In this document: positions 56,278 to 64,000 of the stretch, one piece after another
Layout of the letters: each line of letters begins with the position of its first letter
Position numbering within the stretch: position 1 is the first letter of the stretch
Source of the DNA: Streptomyces sclerotialus
GTDB taxonomy: Bacteria > Actinomycetota > Actinomycetes > Streptomycetales > Streptomycetaceae
Length of the DNA stretch: 64,000 bases
Assembly: GCA_000719105.1 (NCBI GenBank)
Contig: JODX01000024.1
Span: 25,669 to 89,668, forward strand
Direction of reading: 5' to 3'
Program-made: the position numbers and the translations under genes
The notes under the pieces: generated by a model
What the model saw: only the letters and a program-made list of their open reading frames with translations
Told to the model about the DNA's origin: nothing
Database searches by the model: none

Positions 56278-59235
56278 ATGAGACGAAGAGCGAGACCGAT
56301 CCTCGCTGTCGGCGCACTCCTGCTGGGCGGCGCGGGCATCGCGCCCGTCGCCCAGGCGGCCGGGGACGGCACCACCGGGACGACCGGCGGGGAAGAGGTC
56401 AAGGTCTTCCGCGCCGAGGTGACGAAGCAGCAGATCCCGCTGCTGCTGGCGGCCGGCCAGGACGCACACGAACTCGGTGAGCAGGCACCCGAGAAGGGCA
56501 CGGCCGACGTCGAGGTCTACCTCACCGACAAACAGGCCGAGGACCTGGAACACCAGGGCATCGACCTGAAGGAGCACACCCTCTCGGCGAAGACCCGCGC
56601 GCGCGTGGCCGCCGCCGGGGACGGGGTCTACCGGCCGTACAGCGGCAAGGGCAACCTCGAGGAGGAGATCGTCGCGACGGGCCAGGAACACCCGTCCCTC
56701 ACCAAGGTGGTCTCCATCGGCAAGAGCCTCCAGGGACAGGACATCCTCGCCCTGAAGGTCAGCAAGAACGCCAAGAAGACCAAGGACGGCGCCAAGCCCT
56801 CGGTCCTCTACATGTCCAACCAGCACGCGCGCGAGTGGATCACGCCGGAGATGACCCGGCGCCTGATGCACCACTACCTGGACAACTACAGGACCGACAA
56901 GCGCATCAAGAAGATCGTCGACTCGACCGAGCTGTGGTTCGTGCTGTCCGCCAACCCCGACGGCTACGACCACACGCACCAGGCCGCGAGCAACCGCCAG
57001 TGGCGCAAGAACCTGCGCGACGTCAACGGCGACGGCAGGATCACCGTCGGCGACGGCGTCGACCTCAACCGCAACTTCGCCTACAAGTGGGGCTACGACG
57101 ACGAGGGCTCGTCCCCGTACCCCACCAGTGAGACCTACCGCGGCGCCGGCCCGGGCTCCGAGCCCGAGACGAAGGCCATCGACGCCTTCCAGAAGCGCAT
57201 CGGCTTCGAGTACGGCATCAACTACCACTCGGCGGCCGAACTGCTGCTGTACGGCGTCGGCTGGCAGGTGGCCACCGACACCCCGGACGACGTCCTCTAC
57301 AAGGCCCTCGCGGGTACTCCGGAGAACTCCGCGATCCCCGGCTACCACCCGCAGGTCTCCTCCGAGCTCTACACCACCAACGGCGAGGCGGACGGCCACG
57401 CCGCCAACGTCAACGGCACGGCGATGTTCACCCCCGAGATGTCGACCTGCCAGACGATCTCGGACCTCTACCCGGACGACGCCTGGGAGGCCGGCGACTG
57501 CGCCTCCGTCTTCACCTTCCCGGACGACGAGAAGCTGATCCAGGAGGAGTTCGCGAAGAACATCCCCTTTGCGCTCTCCGTCGCCGAGTCCGCCCGCACG
57601 CCCGACCGGCCCAAGTCCTCGGTCGGCATCGACGCCCCCGACTTCACCCCGGCGCCCTTCACCACCTCGTACTCGCGCGGCGCCGACCAGGAGGTCTCCG
57701 TCGTCGTCCGCAAGTCGGTGCGCGACAAGGAGCTCAAGTACCGCGTCAACGGCGGCCGGACGCACGACATGGCGCTGAAGCCCTGGAAGGGCGGCGAGCG
57801 GTACGGCGGCGAGGACAACCTGTACTTCGACGAGTACCGGGCCAAGGTCAAGGACGGCGAGCCCGGTGACAAGGTCGAGGTCTGGTTCACCGGCGAGACC
57901 AGAAGCGGGAAAGCCACCTCCAGCGAGCGCTTCACGTACACCGTCGCCGAACGCCCGCGTGCGGACACCCTCGTCGTCGCCGAGGAGGGCGCGGCCGCGA
58001 CCCACGCCCAGACCTACGTGGACGCACTGAAGGCCAACGGCCGCAAGGCGCTCGTCTGGGACGTCGCCACCCAGGGCGCACCCGACGCGCTCGGCGTGCT
58101 CGGCCACTTCGACACGGTCGTCCACTACACGGGCGCCGTCCGCCCCGGCAACGCCACCCAGCTCGAGCTGCGCGCCTACCTCAACGAGGGTGGCCGGCTG
58201 ATCGAGGCGGGCGAGTCGGCCGGCGGCTCCGTCGACCTCGGCGGCGGCAACCTGTCCAACGACTTCAGCCAGTACTACCTGGGCGCCTACACCCGTACGA
58301 CCCTTCCGGGCGTCACCGCCTTCGAGGGCGCCGGGAAACTGGCGGGCGTCAAGGCGCCGCTCGGCGACGCGCCCGGCAATCCGCTGAACTCCGCGGGCTC
58401 CTTCGGCGTCACCTCGGACAGCCTGCCCGTGGAGACGTTCCCGCAGTTCGCGAGCGCGGGAGCGGGCCGGTACCCCGGCACGGTCAACCCGTACGGACCG
58501 TACGCGGGCTCCTCCATGGCGGCCGTCACCCACTCGGACTACGCCTGGAACCGGCTCACCCGCACCGTCGACCTCACCTCGGTGACCGCGGCCGACGCGC
58601 CCACCCTGCGCACCCGGCTCCTCTGGGACACGGAGGAGGGCTACGACCACGCCGTGCTCGAAGCCCGCACCACGGGCGCCGACGACCGGACCACGCTCCC
58701 CGAGAAGAACGGCCTCACCCGCACCGCGGTGCCCACCGAGTGCGAGGCCGGCTTCTTCCTGCAGGCCCACCCCGCCCTGGCCCGCTATCTGACCCGGGAC
58801 GAGAACGGCTGCACGCCCAGCGGGACCAGCGGCTCCTGGAACAGCTTCACCGGGGCCTCCGACGGCTGGCAGCAGGCCGAGTTCGACCTGTCGCCGTACG
58901 CCGGGAAGACGGTGGAGGTGTCGCTGAGCTACATCACCGACCCCGGCTCCGGCGGCCGTGGCGTCCTCGCCGACGACGCCGCCGTGGTCATCGGCGGCAC
59001 GGCGCAGCAGACCGAGGGATTCGAGACCTCCCTCGGCGCCTGGGCCACGTCCGGGCCGCCCGCCGGCAGCCCCGCGGTCATCCGGGACTGGGCCCTGTCC
59101 GGCGAGCTGTTCCGGACGTACGGCGCGGTCACCACCGAGCACACCGTGCTGCTGGGCCACGGCCTGGAGCACGTCACCGCGGCGGCCGACCGCACGGCCC
59201 TGCTGCGCAAGGCGCTGGCCGCGCTGGACGGCTGA
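56278..59235 (+). CDS. Secreted M14 family zinc carboxypeptidase, large multidomain
   Basis: 985 residues. Signal peptide ILAVGALLLGGAGIAPVAQA is cleaved after AQA. A propeptide-like stretch runs to ~115. The M14 peptidase domain is ~118-435: SNQHAREWITPEM gives zinc His and Glu, SANPDGYDHTHQ and DLNRNFAYKWG the substrate pocket, INYHSAAELLLYG the second zinc His and MFTPEMST the catalytic Glu. The remaining ~550 residues hold beta-sandwich modules and a DJ-1/GATase-like region (LVVAEEGAAATHAQTYVDAL ... NEGGRLIEAGESAGG). AAGGGGGG precedes the ATG. Confidence 0.92.
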   Translation: MRRRARPILAVGALLLGGAGIAPVAQAAGDGTTGTTGGEEVKVFRAEVTKQQIPLLLAAGQDAHELGEQAPEKGTADVEVYLTDKQAEDLEHQGIDLKEHTLSAKTRARVAAAGDGVYRPYSGKGNLEEEIVATGQEHPSLTKVVSIGKSLQGQDILALKVSKNAKKTKDGAKPSVLYMSNQHAREWITPEMTRRLMHHYLDNYRTDKRIKKIVDSTELWFVLSANPDGYDHTHQAASNRQWRKNLRDVNGDGRITVGDGVDLNRNFAYKWGYDDEGSSPYPTSETYRGAGPGSEPETKAIDAFQKRIGFEYGINYHSAAELLLYGVGWQVATDTPDDVLYKALAGTPENSAIPGYHPQVSSELYTTNGEADGHAANVNGTAMFTPEMSTCQTISDLYPDDAWEAGDCASVFTFPDDEKLIQEEFAKNIPFALSVAESARTPDRPKSSVGIDAPDFTPAPFTTSYSRGADQEVSVVVRKSVRDKELKYRVNGGRTHDMALKPWKGGERYGGEDNLYFDEYRAKVKDGEPGDKVEVWFTGETRSGKATSSERFTYTVAERPRADTLVVAEEGAAATHAQTYVDALKANGRKALVWDVATQGAPDALGVLGHFDTVVHYTGAVRPGNATQLELRAYLNEGGRLIEAGESAGGSVDLGGGNLSNDFSQYYLGAYTRTTLPGVTAFEGAGKLAGVKAPLGDAPGNPLNSAGSFGVTSDSLPVETFPQFASAGAGRYPGTVNPYGPYAGSSMAAVTHSDYAWNRLTRTVDLTSVTAADAPTLRTRLLWDTEEGYDHAVLEARTTGADDRTTLPEKNGLTRTAVPTECEAGFFLQAHPALARYLTRDENGCTPSGTSGSWNSFTGASDGWQQAEFDLSPYAGKTVEVSLSYITDPGSGGRGVLADDAAVVIGGTAQQTEGFETSLGAWATSGPPAGSPAVIRDWALSGELFRTYGAVTTEHTVLLGHGLEHVTAAADRTALLRKALAALDG

Positions 59236-59302
59236 CCCCGGCCGCGCGGGAGGCGGGACGACGGTCACCGCTATGTGATCATCCGCGCACGGACAGCGGG
59301 GT

Positions 59303-59332
59303 GGTCCGTACCCCTACCGACGGGTACGGACC
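59303..59332. terminator. Hairpin between the carboxypeptidase and gap
   Basis: GGTCCGTACCC (59303-59313) pairs perfectly with GGGTACGGACC (59322-59332) around an 8-base loop, 68 bases after the carboxypeptidase stop. TAGGGT at 59383-59388 is a candidate -10 for gap, downstream of the hairpin. Confidence 0.75.
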
Positions 59333-59386
59333 GCCCTGCCGGGTATGGGCCATCTCAATGTCACCACCGGGGCCCCAGGGAGGTAG

Positions 59387-60466
<1,080 letters not shown>

Positions 60467-60673
60467 TCTCCGGAGCAGGCACCTCGATGTGAGAGCAGGG
60501 CTCGGGCAGCGCCGCACGGCGCTCCCGGGCCCTGCGCCGCGCTGTCCGTGCGGCGCTGCCTGTGCGGCCCGACCGCCGCGCTCCCGCGGAACCGATCGCC
60601 CGCCGTCCTCGTTCCCCACGTGACGGCCGGGGCGCCCGCGGACCACTCAGAGCCCTCTGGTAGGAGACACCCC

Positions 60674-61885
60674 ATGAAGACGATCGACGAACTCCTCGCG
60701 GACGGGGTCGCGGGCAAGCGGGTCTTCGTCCGCGCCGACCTCAACGTCCCGCTCGACGGCACCACCATCACCGACGACGGCCGGATCCGCGCCGTCGTCC
60801 CCACCGTCAAGGCGCTGGCCGAGGCCGGCGCGCGCGTGGTCGTGGCGTCCCACCTGGGCCGCCCCAAGGGCGCCCCGGACCCCGCCTTCTCGCTCGCCCC
60901 CGCCGCCGCGCGCCTCGGTGAACTGCTCGGCGCCGACGTCGCGTTCGCCACCGACACGGTCGGCGAGTCCGCCACGTCCACCGTCGCGGCCCTGGCCGAC
61001 GGCCAGGTCGCCGTCGTCGAGAACCTGCGCTTCAACGCCGGCGAGACGTCCAAGGACGATGCCGAGCGCGCCGCCTTCGCCGAGCAGTTGGCCGCGCTCG
61101 CCGACGTGTACGTGGGCGACGGCTTCGGAGCCGTGCACCGCAAGCACGCCTCGGTCTTCGACCTCCCGGCCCGCCTGCCGCACTACGCCGGCTACCTCAT
61201 CACCACCGAGGTCGGCGTTCTGAAGAAGCTCACCGAGGACGTCAAGCGCCCGTACGTGGTCGCGCTCGGCGGCGCCAAGGTCTCCGACAAGCTCGCCGTC
61301 ATCGACCAGCTCCTCGGCAAGGCCGACCGGCTGCTCATCGGCGGCGGCATGGCGTACACCTTCCTCAAGGCCAAGGGGTACGAGGTCGGCAAGTCGCTCC
61401 TCCAGGAGGACCAGATCCCGGCCGTCCTCGAGTACATCGAGCGCGCCGAGAAGACCGGTGTCGAGCTGGTCCTGCCGGTCGACGCGCTGGTCGCGGCCGA
61501 CTTCCCGGACCTCAAGACCAAGGCGCCGGCCAACCCCACGACCGTCGCCGCGGACGCCATCCCGGCCGACCAGGAGGGCCTGGACATCGGTCCGGAGACC
61601 CGCACGCTGTACGCCTCGAAGATCGCCGACGCGGGCACCGTCTTCTGGAACGGTCCCATGGGCGTCTTCGAGCACCCCGACTACGCCGAGGGCACCCGGG
61701 CGGTCGCCCAGGCCCTCGTCGACGCCCCGGCCTTCTCGGTCGTCGGCGGCGGAGACTCCGCCGCGGCCGTGCGCACGCTCGGCTTCGACGAGAATGCCTT
61801 CGGCCACATCTCGACCGGTGGCGGCGCCTCCCTCGAATACCTCGAGGGCAAGACGCTCCCCGGCCTCGCCGCACTGGAGGACTGA
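60674..61885 (+). CDS. pgk: Phosphoglycerate kinase
   Basis: 403 residues. RVFVRADLNVPLDG (substrate Asp/Asn), VVVASHLGRPKGAPD (Arg), ENLRFNAGETSKDD and the C-terminal nucleotide motif VVGGGDSAAAVRTLGF with STGGGASLEYLEGKTLPG are intact. Makes ATP from 1,3-bisphosphoglycerate. TAGGAGA lies just upstream of the ATG. tpiA begins 6 bases after the stop, so the two are co-transcribed. Confidence 0.97.
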   Translation: MKTIDELLADGVAGKRVFVRADLNVPLDGTTITDDGRIRAVVPTVKALAEAGARVVVASHLGRPKGAPDPAFSLAPAAARLGELLGADVAFATDTVGESATSTVAALADGQVAVVENLRFNAGETSKDDAERAAFAEQLAALADVYVGDGFGAVHRKHASVFDLPARLPHYAGYLITTEVGVLKKLTEDVKRPYVVALGGAKVSDKLAVIDQLLGKADRLLIGGGMAYTFLKAKGYEVGKSLLQEDQIPAVLEYIERAEKTGVELVLPVDALVAADFPDLKTKAPANPTTVAADAIPADQEGLDIGPETRTLYASKIADAGTVFWNGPMGVFEHPDYAEGTRAVAQALVDAPAFSVVGGGDSAAAVRTLGFDENAFGHISTGGGASLEYLEGKTLPGLAALED

Positions 61886-61891
61886 CCCTCG

Positions 61892-62680
61892 ATGACCACT
61901 CCCGAACAGGGCCGCACGCCGATCATGGCGGGCAACTGGAAGATGAACCTCAACCACCTCGAGGCCATCGCCCACGTCCAGAAGCTCGCCTTCGCCCTCG
62001 CGGACAAGGACTACGAGGCCACCGAGGTCGCCGTCCTGCCGCCCTTCACCGACCTGCGCTCCGTGCAGACCCTGGTCGACGGCGACAAGCTGAAGATCAA
62101 GTACGGCGCCCAGGACATCTCGGCCCAGGACTCCGGTGCCTACACCGGTGAGATCTCCGGGGCGATGCTCGCCAAGCTGAAGTGCTCGTACGTGGCGGTC
62201 GGCCACTCCGAGCGCCGCCAGTACCACAACGAGACCGACGAGCTCTGCAACGCCAAGGTCAAGGCCGCCTTCAAGCACGGCATCACCCCGATCCTGTGCG
62301 TCGGCGAGGAGCTGGAGGTCCGCGACGCGGGCGAGCACGTCTCGCACACGCTCGGCCAGGTCGAGGGCGGCCTCAAGGACGTCCCCGCCGAGCAGGCCGA
62401 GACGATCGTGATCGCGTACGAGCCCGTGTGGGCCATCGGCACCGGCAAGGTCTGCGGCTCCGAGGACGCCCAGGAGGTCTGCGCGGCCATCCGCGGCAAG
62501 CTCGCCGAGCTCTACTCGCAGGACGTGGCCGACAAGATCCGCATCCAGTACGGCGGCTCGGTGAAGGCCGGGAACGTCGCCGAGATCATGGCGCAGCCCG
62601 ACATCGACGGCGCCCTGGTCGGCGGCGCCTCGCTGGACGCCGACGAGTTCGTCAGGATCGTGCGCTTCCGCGACCAGTGA
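61892..62680 (+). CDS. tpiA: Triose-phosphate isomerase
   Basis: 262 residues. [11 protein letters not shown] (catalytic Lys), [11 protein letters not shown] (His), [12 protein letters not shown] (catalytic Glu, flexible loop) and [11 protein letters not shown] (phosphate loop) are canonical. Interconverts dihydroxyacetone phosphate and glyceraldehyde 3-phosphate. The ATG is 6 bases from the pgk stop. Confidence 0.97.
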   Translation: MTTPEQGRTPIMAGNWKMNLNHLEAIAHVQKLAFALADKDYEATEVAVLPPFTDLRSVQTLVDGDKLKIKYGAQDISAQDSGAYTGEISGAMLAKLKCSYVAVGHSERRQYHNETDELCNAKVKAAFKHGITPILCVGEELEVRDAGEHVSHTLGQVEGGLKDVPAEQAETIVIAYEPVWAIGTGKVCGSEDAQEVCAAIRGKLAELYSQDVADKIRIQYGGSVKAGNVAEIMAQPDIDGALVGGASLDADEFVRIVRFRDQ

Positions 62681-62749
62681 TGCCACCGATGATGCGATCG
62701 GTGAGGCGACCGGTGAGTATGCGCTAGAGACGATCCGTCGTACCCTTGC

Positions 62750-62782
62750 GGGGGCCGGAGGCTCTGCGGAGCTTCGGCCCCC
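62750..62782 (+). terminator. Hairpin between tpiA and secG
   Basis: GGGGGCCGGAGGCTC (62750-62764) pairs with GAGCTTCGGCCCCC (62769-62782) around a 4-base loop, with one bulged base and one G-T pair. It may end part of the glycolytic transcript or lie in the secG leader. Confidence 0.7.
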
Positions 62783-62817
62783 GTCGTCCCAATCAGTCCG
62801 AGGAAGTTGGTCCAGCC

Positions 62818-63054
62818 GTGGTTATGGGGTTCTCGATCGCCCTGATCGTCTTCAGCCTGCTGCTGATGCTGCTGGTGCTGATGCACAAGGGGAAGGGCGG
62901 CGGCCTCTCCGACATGTTCGGCGGCGGTATGCAGTCGTCCGTCGGAGGCTCCTCGGTCGCCGAGCGGAACCTCGACCGGATCACCGTGGTGGTCGGTCTG
63001 CTGTGGTTCGCGTGCATTGTCGTACTCGGCATCCTCATGAAGGTCAACAACTGA
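62818..63054 (+). CDS. secG: Preprotein translocase subunit SecG
   Basis: 78 residues, two membrane helices: VMGFSIALIVFSLLLMLLVL and ITVVVGLLWFACIVVLGILM. Between them is the conserved cytoplasmic loop MHKGKGGGLSDMFGGGMQ. It stabilises the SecYEG channel. GTG 62818 was taken as the start by homology; the nearest Shine-Dalgarno (GAGGAAG) is 12-13 bases away, rather far, and ATG 62824 is the alternative. Confidence 0.93.
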   Translation: MVMGFSIALIVFSLLLMLLVLMHKGKGGGLSDMFGGGMQSSVGGSSVAERNLDRITVVVGLLWFACIVVLGILMKVNN

Positions 63055-63110
63055 CCGAAACGCGGCACGCCGGGACGTCAGTACGTCACAGACGCAGCAA
63101 TCCGCACGTA

Positions 63111-63159
63111 AAGCCCCATGGTCGGTACGCGCTCAACGGCGCGGCCTATCATGGGGCTT
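63111..63159. repeat. 10-bp perfect inverted repeat upstream of the RbpA-paralogue gene
   Basis: AAGCCCCATG (63111-63120) and CATGGGGCTT (63150-63159) are perfect complements, with 29 bases between that contain a secondary GCGC pairing. It lies about 57 bases after the secG stop; it may terminate secG or form an RNA leader structure. Confidence 0.7.
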
Positions 63160-63285
63160 GCGTCTAGGGGGCGGGGTGTAACTCCAACGACTGGACGCGC
63201 GTTGGGCCTTACGTAGACTGAGGCGCTCGCGGCGAAGCGTCACGCCGACTCGCTTCGCGGCACCATCACGCAGGGAGTTACGACC

Positions 63286-63621
63286 GTGGCAAGTGGCAAC
63301 GCGATCCGAGGAAGCCGGGTCGGGGCGGGGCCGATGGGCGAAGCCGAGCGCGGCGAGTCCGCCCCCCGGCTGCGCATCTCCTTCTGGTGCTCCAACGGGC
63401 ACGAGACCCAGCCGAGCTTCGCCAGCGACGCGCAGGTTCCCGACACCTGGGACTGCCCGCGCTGCGGCTTTCCGGCGGGACAGGACCGGGACAACCCGCC
63501 GGACCCGCCACGCACCGAGCCGTACAAGACGCACCTCGCGTACGTACGGGAGCGCCGGAGCGACGCGGACGGCGAGGCGATCCTCGCCGAGGCGCTCGCC
63601 AAACTGAGGGGCGAGATCTAG
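63286..63621 (+). CDS. RNA polymerase-binding protein, RbpA family (paralogue)
   Basis: 111 residues. Matches the RbpA layout: basic N-terminal tail (AIRGSRVGAGPMGEAERGE), core with zinc-type residues FWCSNGHETQ and WDCPRCG, basic linker and C-terminal sigma-interaction helix (THLAYVRERRSDADGEAIL). RbpA stabilises the housekeeping sigma factor on RNA polymerase in actinobacteria. The core differs from canonical RbpA (no THWDMLMERRT stretch), so this is probably a second family member rather than the main one. GTG 63286 follows GGGAG. Confidence 0.82.
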   Translation: MASGNAIRGSRVGAGPMGEAERGESAPRLRISFWCSNGHETQPSFASDAQVPDTWDCPRCGFPAGQDRDNPPDPPRTEPYKTHLAYVRERRSDADGEAILAEALAKLRGEI

Positions 63622-63762
63622 GCAGTCGCGATCCGGCCGGGCACCGAGTGGTGTCCGGCCGCGTTCTTCGTGCTGTCCGGCGCCGCACCGGAACCGGGGC
63701 CGGTGGCGGACGTATCTTCGAGGTACGTACGCAGGCCGGAACGGAAGAAGGCGGAAGACCGG

Positions 63763-64000
63763 ATGAACGCAGAAAGCCGCACCAGGCTCCAGCAGACGCC
63801 CGAGTGGACGGCGCTGGCCAAGCACCGGGAGGAGCTGGGCGAGGTACAGCTGCGTGAGCTGTTCGCGGCGGAACCCGGGCGTGGCACCGGGTACGTGCTC
63901 GAGGTCGGTGATCTGCACATCGACTACTCCAAGAACCTGGTCACGGACGAGACCCTGGCCCTGCTGCGGGAACTGGCCGCCGCGACGGACGTGTCCGGGC
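63763..64000 (+). CDS. pgi: Glucose-6-phosphate isomerase, N-terminal part (3' end outside window)
   Basis: The first 79 residues are present. LQQTPEWTALAKHREELGEV followed by LEVGDLHIDYSKNLVTDETL is the standard Pgi N-terminus (the YSKN motif is highly conserved). It interconverts glucose 6-phosphate and fructose 6-phosphate, adding to the glycolytic genes upstream. The ATG lies 141 bases after the RbpA-paralogue stop; the gene runs off the window. Confidence 0.93.
   Translation, partial: MNAESRTRLQQTPEWTALAKHREELGEVQLRELFAAEPGRGTGYVLEVGDLHIDYSKNLVTDETLALLRELAAATDVSG

Noticed and set aside
56116..59268. 1050-codon minus-strand frame opposite the carboxypeptidase
   Set aside because: Shadow frame; the plus-strand signal peptide and M14 zinc motifs are decisive.

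Overview
The window is high-GC actinobacterial chromosome and almost certainly Streptomyces. It carries whiA in the conserved uvrC-rapZ-yvcK-whiA string, an XRE/DUF397/ATPase locus of the WhiJ type, a DUF574-type methyltransferase, mycothiol-type enzymes, many GTG starts and many starts that look leaderless. The gene order (coaE ... gltD ... psuK/psuG ... ogt-glpQ ... uvrB-terD-terC ... aroQ ... uvrA ... uvrC-rapZ-yvcK-whiA ... gap-pgk-tpiA-secG-rbpA-pgi) is that of a conserved chromosomal-core segment. I see no tRNA, rRNA, CRISPR array, intact insertion sequence or replication origin.

Layout. 0-5.5 kb: PAC2 protein (cut by the window), coaE, a TPR protein, an acyltransferase-like protein, an S4/Hsp15-like protein, a family 5 uracil-DNA glycosylase, a proline iminopeptidase and RidA. 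5.5-7.6 kb: a decayed patch with a frameshifted DUF262-like gene, a frameshifted unknown gene and an SMI1/KNR4 protein. 7.6-16.3 kb: an expansin-like secreted protein, a TetR regulator divergent from a small membrane protein across a paired operator, a septum-formation-type lipoprotein, a FUSC exporter, an amidohydrolase, a DUF899 protein and a 58-residue small protein. 16.3-22.2 kb: an ABC exporter, then a WhiJ-like module (ATPase plus partner; XRE regulator plus DUF397) and a methyltransferase. 22.2-33 kb: an orphan gltD, DUF1772 and DUF2293 proteins, a P-loop-less uridine kinase homologue, CorA, a methyltransferase, psuK/psuG, glutathione-independent formaldehyde dehydrogenase, ogt and glpQ. 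33-41.5 kb: an MHYT protein, uvrB, terD, a TerD/FtsK-like fusion, a yybP-ykoY (Mn2+) riboswitch followed by terC, and a Ca2+/H+ antiporter. 41.5-50.3 kb: MHS transporter/aroQ pair, a metallo-hydrolase, a DinB/maleylpyruvate isomerase-like protein, uvrA, a fructokinase-like kinase and a DNA-binding protein. 50.6-56 kb: uvrC-rapZ-yvcK-whiA. 56-64 kb: a large secreted M14 carboxypeptidase, then gap, pgk, tpiA, secG, an RbpA paralogue and the start of pgi.

How the parts work together. The strongest signal is regulatory. uvrA, uvrB, uvrC and ogt each have upstream a match to the RecA-independent DNA-damage promoter known from mycobacteria (tTGTCRgtg-N8-TAnnnT, PafBC-dependent). Three of the four place the -10 exactly 7 nt before the ATG, so those mRNAs should be leaderless. 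Because uvrC overlaps rapZ, which overlaps yvcK, which overlaps whiA, the damage promoter would also read into the sporulation regulator whiA. A second signal is a manganese riboswitch before terC, next to two TerD-domain genes, one of which carries a degenerate FtsK-type ATPase domain. Other regulatory structures are a 21-bp inverted repeat pair between the TetR gene and its divergent target, and two adjacent palindromes in front of the WhiJ-type ATPase gene.
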